Source of the DNA: Acidimicrobiales bacterium
GTDB lineage: Bacteria > Actinomycetota > Acidimicrobiia > Acidimicrobiales > Aldehydirespiratoraceae
Direction of reading: 5' to 3'
Length of the DNA: 64,000 nucleotides
NCBI GenBank assembly: GCA_022425325.1
Contig: JAKMFW010000022.1
Span: forward strand, 1 to 64,000
Part shown: piece after piece, positions 50,212 through 59,008 of the stretch
Layout: each line of letters starts with the position of its first letter
Position numbering within the stretch: the stretch's first letter is position 1
Translations under genes and position numbers: made by a program
The notes under the pieces: model-generated
What the model saw: only the letters and a program-made list of their open reading frames with translations
Database searches by the model: none
What the model was told of the DNA's origin: nothing

Positions 50212-50817
50212 TTAGAGCATCTCACCGCGCTTGACGATCACATGATCGATGAGGCCGTACTCCTTGGCCTGCTCGGCCGTGAACCAGCGATCACGATCCG
50301 AGTCAGCTTCGATCGTCTCGTAGGTCTGGCCGGTGTGCTGCGCAATGCGCTCCTGCAGCAGACGCTTCGTGTAGGCCATCTGCTCAGCCTGGATCGCGAT
50401 GTCGGTGGCCTGACCCTGAACACCGCCGAGGGGCTGATGCATCATGATCCGGGCGTGCGGCAGCGCATAGCGCTTGCCCGGTGCGCCGGCACACAGCAAG
50501 AACTGGCCCATCGAGGCGCCGAGTCCCATACAGATGGTGCCGACCTCGGGCTGAACAAACTGCATGGTGTCGTAGATCGCCATGCCGGCGGTGACCGAGC
50601 CACCCGGGCTGTTGATGTATAGCCAAATCGGCTTCTCTGCGTCCTGCCCCTCGAGGTAGAGCAGCTGGGCGGTGATGTAGTTGGCGATGCCGTCGTTGAC
50701 GTCGGTCCCGAGGACGACGATCCGTTCCTGGAGGAGACGATTGAAGATGTCGGCCTGCGGCGAGCCGAAGGAAGGCGCTTCGGCATGTTGGGGGATGACG
50801 TGGTTGATCTCGGTCAT
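50212..50817 (-). CDS. clpP: ATP-dependent Clp protease proteolytic subunit
   Basis: 201 residues. The Ser of [13 protein letters not shown] (near residue 100), the His of [17 protein letters not shown] (near 126) and the Asp in the [18 protein letters not shown] tail form the catalytic triad. [18 protein letters not shown] supplies the oxyanion strand. The start [10 protein letters not shown] suggests a short propeptide. It is leaderless: TACCCT (50831-50826) lies 8 bases before the ATG. No clpX or second clpP gene is next to it, unlike the clpP1P2-clpX clusters of mycobacteria, so a partner should lie elsewhere. Confidence 0.97.
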   Translation of the reverse strand: MTEINHVIPQHAEAPSFGSPQADIFNRLLQERIVVLGTDVNDGIANYITAQLLYLEGQDAEKPIWLYINSPGGSVTAGMAIYDTMQFVQPEVGTICMGLGASMGQFLLCAGAPGKRYALPHARIMMHQPLGGVQGQATDIAIQAEQMAYTKRLLQERIAQHTGQTYETIEADSDRDRWFTAEQAKEYGLIDHVIVKRGEML

Positions 50818-50825
50818 AAGCCCGA

Positions 50826-50831
50826 AGGGTA
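50826..50831 (-). promoter_or_regulatory. -10 box (TACCCT) of clpP
   Basis: TACCCT on the minus strand, 8 bases before the ATG at 50817. Confidence 0.55.
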
Positions 50832-50937
50832 CAGGGGCGACGCACCCAACTCGTGTAGCGGGCGACCAGGTGTTGGTCGTGACATCAGTCGCCGAACACG
50901 CCATCGATCGAGCAGCGAACGCTCGGGGCAACGAGGA

Positions 50938-51690
50938 TCAGTCGAGGCTCGACCAGAAGTCGACCAGCGCGCTCGCAGCCGCTGCAGGAGCGCCGATCAT
51001 CCACCAGTGCCCCTGACCGGCGAAACGGACAACGGTGCCCCCGAGGTCGCCGGCGGTCGACGCCGCTAGGTCGGCAGGCACGTAGGGGTCCTGCTCGGCG
51101 ATCACGAACAGGGCGGGTCGCCGAGCTGCGGCCCGGAGGCGGGCCCCGAGTTCCCGAAGCGCAGGCGGAACGGCGCTGCGGTAGAGCGTGAGCACGCATG
51201 CACCCATCGCCTCGTCGACAGCATCGGTGTGCGCCTCGGCGATCGAGCCCGGCATGCCGAGGCTCTCGAACATCGCCAACCGGTCAGCTCGCGACGCTCC
51301 GGTCATCGCGGCGACGACCTGCTCCCCCACCTCCGGGGTCTGCCACGCCTGCGCCATGTCGTGCCAGACATAGTCAGGGTGCACCAAGCCGCCGCAGTCC
51401 ATCGCGAACGAGCGGATCAGATCCGGGCGATCGGCGGCGATCCCCGCCACATGACCGGTACCCCAGTCGTGTCCGACGAGGTCGATCGGGCCGTCGATCG
51501 CTTCGAGTTCGGCAACAAGCCAGGCGTGATACCCCGCCATCGTCGCCTCGAAGCCGTCGGGCACCGGCGCCCCGAATCCCGGAGGTGAAAGCCGGACGAC
51601 ATCGTCGACCGACCGATCGGCGAGTTCCGCGACGAGGAGATCCCACACTGCCGAGCACTCGGGGTTGCCATGGACGAATACCTTCGGCAT
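50938..51690 (-). CDS. Alpha/beta hydrolase (haloalkane dehalogenase/epoxide hydrolase-like)
   Basis: 250 residues from the ATG at 51690. The oxyanion motif HGNPECSAVW lies near residue 7. The nucleophile elbow is DLVGHDWGTGHVAG with Asp, not Ser, in the nucleophile position (G-H-D-W-G), as in dehalogenases and epoxide hydrolases. The catalytic acid region is FVIAEQDPYVPADLA, and the base His is in FAGQGHWWMIGAP. Hydrolysis of a halide, epoxide or ester is possible. It is leaderless: TAGGGT (51703-51698) lies 7 bases before the ATG and includes the stop codon of the EamA gene. Confidence 0.88.
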   Translation of the reverse strand: MPKVFVHGNPECSAVWDLLVAELADRSVDDVVRLSPPGFGAPVPDGFEATMAGYHAWLVAELEAIDGPIDLVGHDWGTGHVAGIAADRPDLIRSFAMDCGGLVHPDYVWHDMAQAWQTPEVGEQVVAAMTGASRADRLAMFESLGMPGSIAEAHTDAVDEAMGACVLTLYRSAVPPALRELGARLRAAARRPALFVIAEQDPYVPADLAASTAGDLGGTVVRFAGQGHWWMIGAPAAAASALVDFWSSLD

Positions 51691-51697
51691 GGGCGAG

Positions 51698-51703
51698 ACC
51701 CTA
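51698..51703 (-). promoter_or_regulatory. -10 box (TAGGGT) containing the EamA stop codon
   Basis: The TAG stop of the EamA gene (51703-51701) is the first half of TAGGGT, 7 bases before the hydrolase ATG. Confidence 0.6.
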
Positions 51704-52567
51704 GTCAGCGATGGCGACGGGCTCCTGCCGGCCGACGGTGCCGTAGAGCAGCCCGAGAAAGATCACCGCGCCACCGAGAAAGGCGCGCGTTGATGGTTGC
51801 TCGCTGAAGGCGATCCAGGCCCACGCCGACGCCGCCAGTGTCTCTACTGGCGTGAACAGCGCAACCTCGGATGCGGGCGCATGGCGGGGAGCAGAGGTCA
51901 GGCACAGGCGCCCGATCGGGTTGAACAGCAAGCCCATCCCGATCGCAGCGAGGTACACCTGGGTCGACAGCCCGAACGGAGCGGCGAACCACACCGTGAT
52001 CACGATCGTGACCGATGCAGCGATCGACAGGCCGATGAAGCGACTCTGCTCCCGGTAGCGACGCCACACGTTCATGTTGGTCGAGAAGGCCGCTACCGCA
52101 GTGAGTGCCAACAGATCACCGACGAGGTTGGGCGAACCGATCGACGATGACACGACGATCACCACACCGCAGACGGTGATGCCGATCGCGATCCAGGTGC
52201 GGCGATTCGTTCGTTCACCGAAGAACACTCGCCCCACGACCGCAGCGATGATCGGAGACGCCGCCACGATTACGACCACGTTCGCAACGTCGGTGCGTGT
52301 GATCGCGATGATGAAGCAGACCTGGCTGACCCCCGAAAGGATCCCGACCGTGGCAAGCCCACGCGGCGAGGCCCGGAACGCGCCGACGACATCGCCACCC
52401 TCCACGACTCTCTGGAGGGCCAGTTGAACTGGCAGCGAAACGACCGAGACGAGGAAGGCCATCGTCCAGCCGTCGATGTCGGCGAGCCGCACGAAATAGG
52501 AGTCGGTGGAGACCAAAAACATGCCGAGCGCCGCAAGCACCCAACCCCGCTGCCGGCCTTCGATCAC
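51701..52567 (-). CDS. EamA/DMT family transporter
   Basis: 288 residues from the GTG at 52567, two bases after the rdgB stop. About ten hydrophobic helices in two EamA repeats (WVLAALGMFLVSTDSYF, GILSGVSQVCFIIAITR, ANVVVIVAASPIIAAVVGRV, VYLAAIGMGLLFNPIGR, FLGGAVIFLGLLYG). It is the last gene of the murI-MBL-rph-rdgB-eamA operon. Its partnership with nucleotide-cleaning enzymes is probably only positional. The substrate is unknown. Its stop codon overlaps the next promoter. Confidence 0.87.
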   Translation of the reverse strand: MIEGRQRGWVLAALGMFLVSTDSYFVRLADIDGWTMAFLVSVVSLPVQLALQRVVEGGDVVGAFRASPRGLATVGILSGVSQVCFIIAITRTDVANVVVIVAASPIIAAVVGRVFFGERTNRRTWIAIGITVCGVVIVVSSSIGSPNLVGDLLALTAVAAFSTNMNVWRRYREQSRFIGLSIAASVTIVITVWFAAPFGLSTQVYLAAIGMGLLFNPIGRLCLTSAPRHAPASEVALFTPVETLAASAWAWIAFSEQPSTRAFLGGAVIFLGLLYGTVGRQEPVAIAD

Positions 52568-52569
52568 GA

Positions 52570-53172
52570 TCAGCCCTCGGTGCCGAGCGCCTCGGCGAGA
52601 GCCCGGAAGGCCCGGCCTCGATGGCTGATCTCGTGCTTGTCGTCACCCATCTCCGCGAACGTGCGGCCGTCTCCTTCGGCCGGAACGAACACTGGGTCGT
52701 AACCGAAACCACCATCGCCCGCCGGGACGAGTGCGATGTAGCCCTCGACAGCACCTTCGACGCTCAGTGCTCGACCGTCGGGCCAGACGACCATCACGGC
52801 AGTGCGGAACCGGGCTGTGCGCTGCTCGGGGGTCAGCGCACCGACCCGCGCGAGCTCAGCCATCAGCTTGTCGACATTGTCCTGATAGCTGACGTCGTCG
52901 CCCGCATAGCGAGCCGAAAAGACGCCCGGAGCACCGTCGAGCGCATCGACCTCGAGGCCGGTGTCGTCGCTGACCGCAGGGGCCCCGGCCGCCTCGCACA
53001 CGGCAACGGCCTTCAATCGAGCGTTCCCCTCGAGATCGGGGGCATCCTCCACCACGTCACCAAGACCCGCAGGTCGAGGTTGAAGATCGACGAGCCCATT
53101 GAGGACAAGAGCGATCTCGGCGACCTTGTCGGGGTTGGCACTCGCACAGACGAGGCGGGACAGGTCGGCCAT
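52570..53172 (-). CDS. rdgB: dITP/XTP pyrophosphatase (non-canonical purine NTPase)
   Basis: 200 residues. ASANPDKVAEIALVL at the N-terminus is the nucleotide-binding SxNxxK motif. VEDAPDLEGNARLKA, VSDDTGLEVDALDGAPGVFS (catalytic Asp pair), GFGYDPVFVP and MGDDKHEISHRGRAFRA are all standard. It removes deaminated purines such as dITP, ITP and XTP from the nucleotide pool. The ATG shares a base with the rph stop (TGATG), so it is translationally coupled. The order murI-MBL-rph-rdgB matches the mycobacterial Rv1338-Rv1341 region. Confidence 0.96.
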   Translation of the reverse strand: MADLSRLVCASANPDKVAEIALVLNGLVDLQPRPAGLGDVVEDAPDLEGNARLKAVAVCEAAGAPAVSDDTGLEVDALDGAPGVFSARYAGDDVSYQDNVDKLMAELARVGALTPEQRTARFRTAVMVVWPDGRALSVEGAVEGYIALVPAGDGGFGYDPVFVPAEGDGRTFAEMGDDKHEISHRGRAFRALAEALGTEG

Positions 53173-53915
53173 CAGCGACCGGGGGTACGAGGCGCAGGAG
53201 CGTCGGCGAGCACGGCGCGTTGCGCCTCGGCGATGGTGGCGACGCCACCCTCGGCGAGGTCGAGCAGGGCGTCGAGTTCGGCTCGCGAGAACGTGTTGCC
53301 CTCGGCGGTGCCCTGCACCTCGATCAACTGGCCGTTGCCGTCCATGATCACGTTGAAGTCGACGTCGGCGGTCGAGTCCTCCGGATAGGGCAGGTCGAGG
53401 ACGGGGTGACCGTCGACGATGCCGACCGAGATCGCCACGCACTCCGTGGTCAGCGGATTGGCCGGAATGTGGCCGGCTTGCACGAGACGCTCGCATGCGT
53501 CGTGCAGAGCGATATAGGCGCCACAGATCGACGCCGTGCGGGTGCCGCCGTCGGCCTGGAGGACATCGCAGTCGAGCCGAATCGACGTCTCGCCGAGCGC
53601 CCGCATGTCGGTGACCGCACGCAACGACCGGCCGATGAGTCGCTCGATCTCCTGGGTGCGACCCTTTGCGCCCCGACGCTCGCGATTGATGCGCTCGGGG
53701 GACGAACCCGGAAGCATCGAGTACTCGGCGGTGACCCAACCCTCACCCTTGCCTTTCATCCAGCGAGGCACGTCCTCCTCGACCGACGCAGTGCAGAGCA
53801 CTCGGGTCTCGCCGAAGGTCACGAGGCACGACCCCATGGTCATGGTCGTGAAGTCACGGGTGAAACTGAAGGGACGCAGTTCGTCGGCCTGGCGGCCGTC
53901 GTAGCGGGTGGACAC
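53172..53915 (-). CDS. rph: Ribonuclease PH
   Basis: 247 residues from the GTG at 53915, with a GGGAG ribosome-binding site 5-6 bases upstream. A GTG at 53921 would add two residues. Family sequences: [20 protein letters not shown] at the N-terminus, [73 protein letters not shown] and [20 protein letters not shown]. It trims tRNA 3' ends by phosphorolysis. It follows the MBL gene by 26 bases and overlaps rdgB. Confidence 0.96.
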   Translation of the reverse strand: MSTRYDGRQADELRPFSFTRDFTTMTMGSCLVTFGETRVLCTASVEEDVPRWMKGKGEGWVTAEYSMLPGSSPERINRERRGAKGRTQEIERLIGRSLRAVTDMRALGETSIRLDCDVLQADGGTRTASICGAYIALHDACERLVQAGHIPANPLTTECVAISVGIVDGHPVLDLPYPEDSTADVDFNVIMDGNGQLIEVQGTAEGNTFSRAELDALLDLAEGGVATIAEAQRAVLADAPAPRTPGR

Positions 53916-53941
53916 GGGCACTCCCGAGGGTCGAGGACAGA

Positions 53942-54679
53942 TCAGATGGTGAAGGTGCAACCCGGTAGGGCGACCTCGACCGGGCCACCGTAGGCGGCCT
54001 CGGCTTCCGCGCGGTGCGCTTCCGGGTCCGAGCCCGGCACAAGGTGGGTCAGCACCAGGCGTTTGACGCCGGCGTCACGGGCTCGGATGGCCGCCTCGCG
54101 GGCGCTCATGTGAGGGATGGAGCCACCTTCGAATGCCGAGAGATGGCTGGCGTCGGCAAGGGCGAGGTCGATCTCCGGGGCGGCATCGGTGAAATCCCAG
54201 CCGGGCCCGCTGTCGGAGGTGAACACGAAGGTCTTGCCGTCGACCACCACGGTCGGGCCGAGCGTCTCGACGGGGTGATCGGCGAGAGTGAACGACCAGG
54301 ACTGGTCGCCGATCTCGAGCGTCGACGATGGCCCGATCGTCGTCCAGTCGAAGGTTTCGGCTCGTCCGGAGATCGTCACGGCGTCATTCAACGCTTTGGT
54401 CTCGGCGGTACCGAACACCGGCAACCCGGTGCGCACGGCAAAGTAGGTAAAGACGTTGCGCAACACCGGCAGCTCCATCCAGTGGTCGGGATGGCAGTGG
54501 GTGAGAACGATCGCGTCGAGGTCGAGCAGGTCGATCTCGGTCTGCAGCGGACCCACCGTCCCAGGACCACAGTCGAGCAGCACGGTCGCGCCCGGGGAAC
54601 GAAGGAGATAGCCGGTGCACGGGTTGTCGGGAGCCGCGTACGAACCCGACGAACCCAAGATTGTGACGGAGAAGGTCAC
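53942..54679 (-). CDS. MBL-fold hydrolase, Rv1339-type (putative cyclic nucleotide phosphodiesterase)
   Basis: 245 residues from the GTG at 54679, overlapping the murI stop (GTGA). The metallo-beta-lactamase motif HCHPDHW (HxHxDH) lies in [18 protein letters not shown] near 60. [14 protein letters not shown] and the C-terminal [18 protein letters not shown] complete the metal site. In mycobacteria the gene at this place (between murI and rphA) is Rv1339, described as an atypical class II cAMP phosphodiesterase. The synteny makes an equivalent role likely, though not proven here. Confidence 0.87.
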   Translation of the reverse strand: MTFSVTILGSSGSYAAPDNPCTGYLLRSPGATVLLDCGPGTVGPLQTEIDLLDLDAIVLTHCHPDHWMELPVLRNVFTYFAVRTGLPVFGTAETKALNDAVTISGRAETFDWTTIGPSSTLEIGDQSWSFTLADHPVETLGPTVVVDGKTFVFTSDSGPGWDFTDAAPEIDLALADASHLSAFEGGSIPHMSAREAAIRARDAGVKRLVLTHLVPGSDPEAHRAEAEAAYGGPVEVALPGCTFTI

Positions 54680-55494
54680 GCCACCTCCCATCGGTGGGCG
54701 ATCACGGTGTCGAGCTCGGGTCCGAGGAGCCGCCGGCCGAGCCGGGCGAATGTCTCGATGTCTCCGCTCGACACGAACGTGTGCCGACCCGTACGCCCGC
54801 CGTCGGCCTCGAGTTCGGACGTGGCGAGTGCAGAACGGACCGCGAAGGCGGTCTCGTCTGCGGATGACACAAGCACGACATCGCGACCCATCACGTCGGC
54901 GATGGTGCGGGCGAGGAACGGGTAGTGCGTGCAGCCGAGCAGCAAGGCATCGACCTTCGCGTCGGCGACGGGGGCCAGGAGGCGCTGGGCGAGCACTCGC
55001 ACCTGCTCGGAGTCGGTCTCGCCTCGCTCGACGAACTCGACGAAGCCCGGACACGCAGCACACGTGAGTTCGACATGAGGGGCGACCTCGGCTGCCGCTC
55101 GCTGATACGCCCCGCTCGCGATGGTGCCGACCGTGCCGATGACCCCCACCCGATCGGTGTCGGTGACGGCAAGAACGGCACCGAGTCCCGGCTCCACCAC
55201 GCCGATCACGGGCACATCGAAACGGGCCTGAAGTTCATCAAGGGCAACGGCCGTCGCCGTGTTGCAGGCCACCACGACGACCTTGGGATCGTGGGCATCC
55301 ACCATCCACTCGGTGATCTGGTGGGCGTAACGCCGCACCTCGTCGTGAGGACGAGGGCCGTACGGATATCGGCCCGTGTCACCGAAATAGACAAGGTCTT
55401 CGTTCGGCGCGAGATCGATCAACGCACGCGCGACAGTGAGACCCCCGAAGCCGGAGTCGAACATCGCGATGGGGCGGTGTGCGGCCGACGACAT
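54676..55494 (-). CDS. murI: Glutamate racemase
   Basis: 272 residues. The two catalytic cysteines are in VVACNTATAVALDEL (near 78) and LLGCTHYPFLARTI (near 190). The N-terminal AMFDSGFGGLTVARAL, DLVYFGDTGRYPYG, and PVIGVVEPGLGAVL are family hallmarks. It makes D-glutamate for peptidoglycan. It is leaderless: TAGGCT (55507-55502) lies 7 bases before the ATG. It leads the murI-MBL-rph-rdgB-eamA operon, and the ribosomal protein pair rpmB-rpmG lies just upstream on the same strand. Confidence 0.96.
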   Translation of the reverse strand: MSSAAHRPIAMFDSGFGGLTVARALIDLAPNEDLVYFGDTGRYPYGPRPHDEVRRYAHQITEWMVDAHDPKVVVVACNTATAVALDELQARFDVPVIGVVEPGLGAVLAVTDTDRVGVIGTVGTIASGAYQRAAAEVAPHVELTCAACPGFVEFVERGETDSEQVRVLAQRLLAPVADAKVDALLLGCTHYPFLARTIADVMGRDVVLVSSADETAFAVRSALATSELEADGGRTGRHTFVSSGDIETFARLGRRLLGPELDTVIAHRWEVA

Positions 55495-55501
55495 CGGCGA
55501 A

Positions 55502-55507
55502 AGCCTA
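55502..55507 (-). promoter_or_regulatory. -10 box (TAGGCT) of murI
   Basis: TAGGCT on the minus strand, 7 bases before the ATG at 55494. Confidence 0.55.
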
Positions 55508-55541
55508 GATCAGCGTCGGGCGACGCCGAAGCCGTGAGGGC

Positions 55542-55703
<162 letters not shown>

Positions 55704-55712
55704 GACAGAACC

Positions 55713-55949
55713 TCAGATCTTCTGGCCGGCGGTGCGCATGTCGGCGACGACACGCTCGATGCCACGCTTGTCGATGGTCTTGATGCCCTTGGTGCTGAGG
55801 TTCAGCTTGATCCAGCGCTTCTCGCTCGGCAGGTAGTAGCGCTTCGTCTGCACGTTCGGATCCCAGCGGCGACTGGTGCGACGGTGCGAATGCGAGAGCT
55901 GCTTACCGAAGTGCGGCTTCTTGCCGGTGACTTGGCAGATCTTGGACAT
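55713..55949 (-). CDS. rpmB: 50S ribosomal protein L28
   Basis: 78 residues. It begins [20 protein letters not shown], then [20 protein letters not shown], and ends [12 protein letters not shown]. Only one Cys remains, so it lacks a full zinc ribbon. A GGAG ribosome-binding site lies 7 bases before the ATG. A 44-base leader with a hairpin precedes it, so this gene is one of the few first-in-operon genes here with a leader and a ribosome-binding site. Confidence 0.97.
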   Translation of the reverse strand: MSKICQVTGKKPHFGKQLSHSHRRTSRRWDPNVQTKRYYLPSEKRWIKLNLSTKGIKTIDKRGIERVVADMRTAGQKI

Positions 55950-55967
55950 CGGAGACTCCAGGGAATT

Positions 55968-56005
55968 GCTCGCGGCGCGCGAGCGAAGAACGACCCAAAA
56001 CTGTA
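55968..56005 (-). promoter_or_regulatory. Promoter and leader hairpin of rpmB-rpmG
   Basis: The -10 TACAGT (56005-56000) predicts a start near 55993. A perfect 7-bp hairpin (GCTCGCG/CGCGAGC around a 3-base loop, 55968-55984) sits in the leader between the start and the ribosome-binding site. Confidence 0.55.
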
Positions 56006-56072
56006 CCGCCCCGACCATCCATCTCCACCCGCCTCGGAGTGTCCCGGCATCACCGAGCGAGAGCCCGGGCAG

Positions 56073-56078
56073 TAGCCT
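56073..56078 (+). promoter_or_regulatory. -10 box (TAGCCT) of ispH
   Basis: TAGCCT ends 7 bases before the GTG at 56086. Confidence 0.6.
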
Positions 56079-56085
56079 GACAAAC

Positions 56086-57159
56086 GTGAAGACCCCTGCC
56101 GACACTCCCCTCTCACCCGTCGCCGGGGTTGAGACCGTGCTGTTGGCTGCGCCGCGAGGCTTTTGCGCCGGTGTCGAGATGGCGATCAAGGCCCTCGCCT
56201 GGATGGTGCGGGCGTTCGAACCGCCGGTGTACTGCTACCACGAGATCGTGCACAACCAGCTCGTGGTGAAGCGGTTCGAAGAGTCCGGCGTGATCTTCGT
56301 CGACGACATCGCCGATGTGCCGGCTGGTCGACCGATCATGCTTTCGGCCCACGGCTCGGCCCCCGAGGTCGTCGCTGCAGCTCGAGCCCAGGGTGGCTAT
56401 GTCGTCGACGCGGTCTGTCCTCTCGTCACCAAGGTCCACCACGAGGTGAAGACCCGCGCCGAGAAGGGCTACCAGATCGTCTACATCGGTCACGAAGGCC
56501 ACGAAGAGGCGGTCGGCACGATGGCGGTCGCGCCCGACCACATCCATCGCGTCGAATCTCGCGACGAGGTTGCTGCGCTCCCCCAACTCGAGCAGCCCGT
56601 CGCCCTCCTCACCCAAACCACGCTGTCGCACCGCGAGCGGGCCGACATCCTCGAGGCGACCAAAGAGCGTTTCCCTGATCTGTGGCAGCCAGGTCGCTCC
56701 GACCTGTGCTTCGCCACCACCAACCGACAGGCTGCGCTGATGGAGATCGCCCCGCGCTGCGAGGCCATGGTCGTGATCGGGTCGGCCAATTCGTCCAACA
56801 CGAACGCACTCGCCGAGCTCGCTCGAGAGGCCGGATGCCCGGAGGTGTACCGCATCAACGGGCCTGACGAACTCCCCACTCGACTTCCCGCCATCGTCGG
56901 TGTCACCGCCGGCGCGTCCGCACCCGAAGATCTTGTCCGTTCGGTGATCGATCGTCTCGCCCCGAGCGACGGAGTCGAGGAGATCCGCGTCACCGAAGAG
57001 GACGAATATTTCCCGCCGCCTCGCAATCTGCGCGAGCTGCTCGGGGCGATCGACGCAGCAACGCTCCTCACCTTCGGCGGCACCGACCGAGCAGCCCTCG
57101 ACGACCGCAGCATCGACGCTTCGGATGTGCTCGAGACCCTGGCGGGCCCCACGCCGTGA
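56086..57159 (+). CDS. ispH: 4-hydroxy-3-methylbut-2-enyl diphosphate reductase
   Basis: 357 residues from the GTG at 56086, which sits 7 bases after a TAGCCT box. The three iron-sulfur cysteines are in [18 protein letters not shown] (near 28), [16 protein letters not shown] (near 110) and [14 protein letters not shown] (near 206). Other conserved parts are [33 protein letters not shown] and [15 protein letters not shown]. It carries out the last step of the MEP pathway, yielding IPP and DMAPP. These are the precursors used by the uppS product at the other end of the window. Its stop overlaps the next gene (GTGA). Confidence 0.96.
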   Translation: MKTPADTPLSPVAGVETVLLAAPRGFCAGVEMAIKALAWMVRAFEPPVYCYHEIVHNQLVVKRFEESGVIFVDDIADVPAGRPIMLSAHGSAPEVVAAARAQGGYVVDAVCPLVTKVHHEVKTRAEKGYQIVYIGHEGHEEAVGTMAVAPDHIHRVESRDEVAALPQLEQPVALLTQTTLSHRERADILEATKERFPDLWQPGRSDLCFATTNRQAALMEIAPRCEAMVVIGSANSSNTNALAELAREAGCPEVYRINGPDELPTRLPAIVGVTAGASAPEDLVRSVIDRLAPSDGVEEIRVTEEDEYFPPPRNLRELLGAIDAATLLTFGGTDRAALDDRSIDASDVLETLAGPTP

Positions 57160-57617
57160 CCCGGCAGCGGTTGCTCGTCATCGGCTGGCGCGAGTGGATC
57201 ACCTTGAGCGGCCTTGCGTGCCCGACACCGATCAAGGCCAAGATCGACACCGGCGCCGCCACCTCCGCACTGCATGCCTCGAAGCTCGAACGCTTCGAGG
57301 TCGACGGCCACCCGTGGGTGCGGTTCACTGTCCGCCCGCACCAGCGGCGTACCGGCGAGGCGATGCGGGTCGAGGCACCGGTGATCGACGAGCGACGGGT
57401 GCGGTCGTCGAACGGCAAGAGCGAACTTCGACCCGTGATCGAGACCGAAATTTCGCTCGGCGAACAGGTGTGGAACGTCGAGTTCACGCTGACCCGACGC
57501 AATGCCATGGGCTTTCGCATACTGCTTGGCCGGCGAGCACTGCGCCGCCGAGCCGTGGTCGATGTCAGCAGCTCCTACCGTCTCGGCGTACCGCTGCCAC
57601 GCGACGAAGAAGCGTGA
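57156..57617 (+). CDS. Retropepsin-like ATP-dependent zinc protease family protein (RimB-like)
   Basis: 153 residues from the GTG at 57156 (GTGA overlap with ispH). The motif KAKIDTGAATSALHASKLE near residue 25 is the aspartic-protease-like IDTGA loop of the PF05618 family, which is often encoded near RimK-type ligases. RRNAMGFRILLGRRALRRRA near the C-terminus matches the family MGFRILLGR element. The protein is shorter than many relatives but appears complete. No RimK gene is next to it. Activity and target are unknown. Confidence 0.87.
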   Translation: MTRQRLLVIGWREWITLSGLACPTPIKAKIDTGAATSALHASKLERFEVDGHPWVRFTVRPHQRRTGEAMRVEAPVIDERRVRSSNGKSELRPVIETEISLGEQVWNVEFTLTRRNAMGFRILLGRRALRRRAVVDVSSSYRLGVPLPRDEEA

Positions 57618-57645
57618 GCGGGCTCGGGCTCAGGGAGCGGGCTCG
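57616..57645. repeat. 11-bp direct repeat at a convergent junction
   Basis: GAGCGGGCTCG occurs at 57616-57626 and 57635-57645, spanning the stop codons of the retropepsin-like gene and plsC. It has no clear role. Confidence 0.5.
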
Positions 57646-58343
57646 TCGCCAGCGAGCACTCGCGCCTCAATGTAGAGATCGCTGAGCTCGGCATACAGCG
57701 TGTCGGTGAGATCGGTCACCGCACCGCGTGGCACCCGCCCCTCGAACGTCGGCGGATAGATCGGATCACCGATCACGGCGACGACCTTGCGTGGGCGCGG
57801 GATCTTCGAACCGAGCGGGAGCGCTTTCACACTGCCACCGATGCCAACGGGGACGATCGGCACACCGGCACGGGCAGCCACGAAGGCGGGCCCGTCGAGC
57901 ACCTGTTCGCGCGCCAGGCGAGGCCCCTCCTGGCGAGTGCCCTCCGGAAACATCACGAGTGGTTCGCCGAGGGCGAGCACATCCTGTGCCGCCCGCAACG
58001 CCGTGCGATCGGCAGTGCCGCGGTCGACCGGGAAGCCGCCCATGACGGAAAGGAAGGCACCGAGGGGTTTGGACTTCCAGAGGCTCTCCTTGCCCATGAA
58101 CCGCAGGCGTCGAGAGGTGACCATGCCGATGATCGGCGTGTCGATGAAGGAGCGGTGCACGCCGCTGAGGATGAACGGCCCGTCCGGGAGGTTGTTGCGG
58201 CCCTCGACCCGCAGCCGGAACAAGACGAGGATCAGCGCGTAGAAGGCCCGCCAGAGGATCCAGTAGAGGATGCGTCCGCCAAGGGTCTGCTTCGAGCGTT
58301 CGACACCGCCCACATCTTGATCGCCGTAGCGATTGGCGGTCAC
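57630..58343 (-). CDS. plsC: 1-acyl-sn-glycerol-3-phosphate acyltransferase family protein
   Basis: 237 residues from the GTG at 58343, which overlaps the cmk stop (GTGA). PlsC motifs: HRSFIDTPIIG (HxxxxD) near residue 65, the FPEGTRQEGP block near 135, and VPIVPVGIGGSVK. A hydrophobic N-terminal helix (ILYWILWRAFYALILVLF) precedes the catalytic part. It acylates lysophosphatidic acid or a similar acceptor in phospholipid synthesis. It is the last gene of the scpA operon. cmk-plsC adjacency is conserved in several bacterial groups. Confidence 0.93.
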   Translation of the reverse strand: MTANRYGDQDVGGVERSKQTLGGRILYWILWRAFYALILVLFRLRVEGRNNLPDGPFILSGVHRSFIDTPIIGMVTSRRLRFMGKESLWKSKPLGAFLSVMGGFPVDRGTADRTALRAAQDVLALGEPLVMFPEGTRQEGPRLAREQVLDGPAFVAARAGVPIVPVGIGGSVKALPLGSKIPRPRKVVAVIGDPIYPPTFEGRVPRGAVTDLTDTLYAELSDLYIEARVLAGDEPAP

Positions 58344-59008
58344 GACGAGGCTCCCTCGTCGAGCAGTGCGGTGATCGTGGCGACCACCTCGTCGATGCCG
58401 AGGCCGGTCGTGTCGACGACAGTGGCGTCGGCAGCCTCGACCAGCGGGTCGGCGGCCCGAGTGGTGTCGAGCGCATCACGTCGAGCGATGTCGGCGGCAA
58501 CCTGCTCATAGTCGAGGTCGGTCACCTCCTTGGCCCGACGCCGGGCCCGCTCCTCGGGGTCAGCGGTGAGGTACACCTTGAGTTCGGCGTCAGGGAAGAC
58601 GACGGTGCCGATGTCTCGACCTTCGAGCACGCCTCCCCCCTGTCGGACCGCCCACTCACGCTGACGGCTGACGAGTTCCTTGCGCACCTCAGGGTTGGCC
58701 GCCACCGCGCTCACCGCCCGACTCACTTCGGGTCCGCGAATTTCGACCGTGGCGTCGACGCCGTCGACCATCACCCGCTCGAGTCCGATGTCGAGATCGA
58801 CCAGCCGCGCAGTCGCCGTGGTGGACTCGGCGTCGTCGGGATCGCCACCCGCTCGCAGCACGGCGAACGCAACCGCCCGGTACATGGCACCCGTGTCGAG
58901 GTACTTCAGGCCGAGATGTTTGGCGAGGGCCCGGGCCACGGTGGACTTGCCCGATCCGGCCGGACCATCGATCGCAATCACGCGCATCGGAGGATTCTGC
59001 CCGCTCAC
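58340..59008 (-). CDS. cmk: Cytidylate kinase
   Basis: 222 residues from the GTG at 59008, overlapping the aroA stop (GTGA). The P-loop IAIDGPAGSGKSTVARALAK lies near residue 11, followed by YLDTGAMYRAVAFAVLRAG, GGGVLEGRDIGTVVFPDAEL and the LID region ERARRRAKEVTDLDYEQVAADI in pieces. It phosphorylates CMP and dCMP with ATP. It sits between aroA and plsC, all coupled by four-base overlaps. Confidence 0.96.
   Translation of the reverse strand: MSGQNPPMRVIAIDGPAGSGKSTVARALAKHLGLKYLDTGAMYRAVAFAVLRAGGDPDDAESTTATARLVDLDIGLERVMVDGVDATVEIRGPEVSRAVSAVAANPEVRKELVSRQREWAVRQGGGVLEGRDIGTVVFPDAELKVYLTADPEERARRRAKEVTDLDYEQVAADIARRDALDTTRAADPLVEAADATVVDTTGLGIDEVVATITALLDEGASS

Noticed and set aside
57616-57645. 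11-bp direct repeat GAGCGGGCTCG as an att site or transposon footprint
   Set aside because: Spans two ordinary stop codons, with no insert and no associated gene. It is kept only as a minor repeat.
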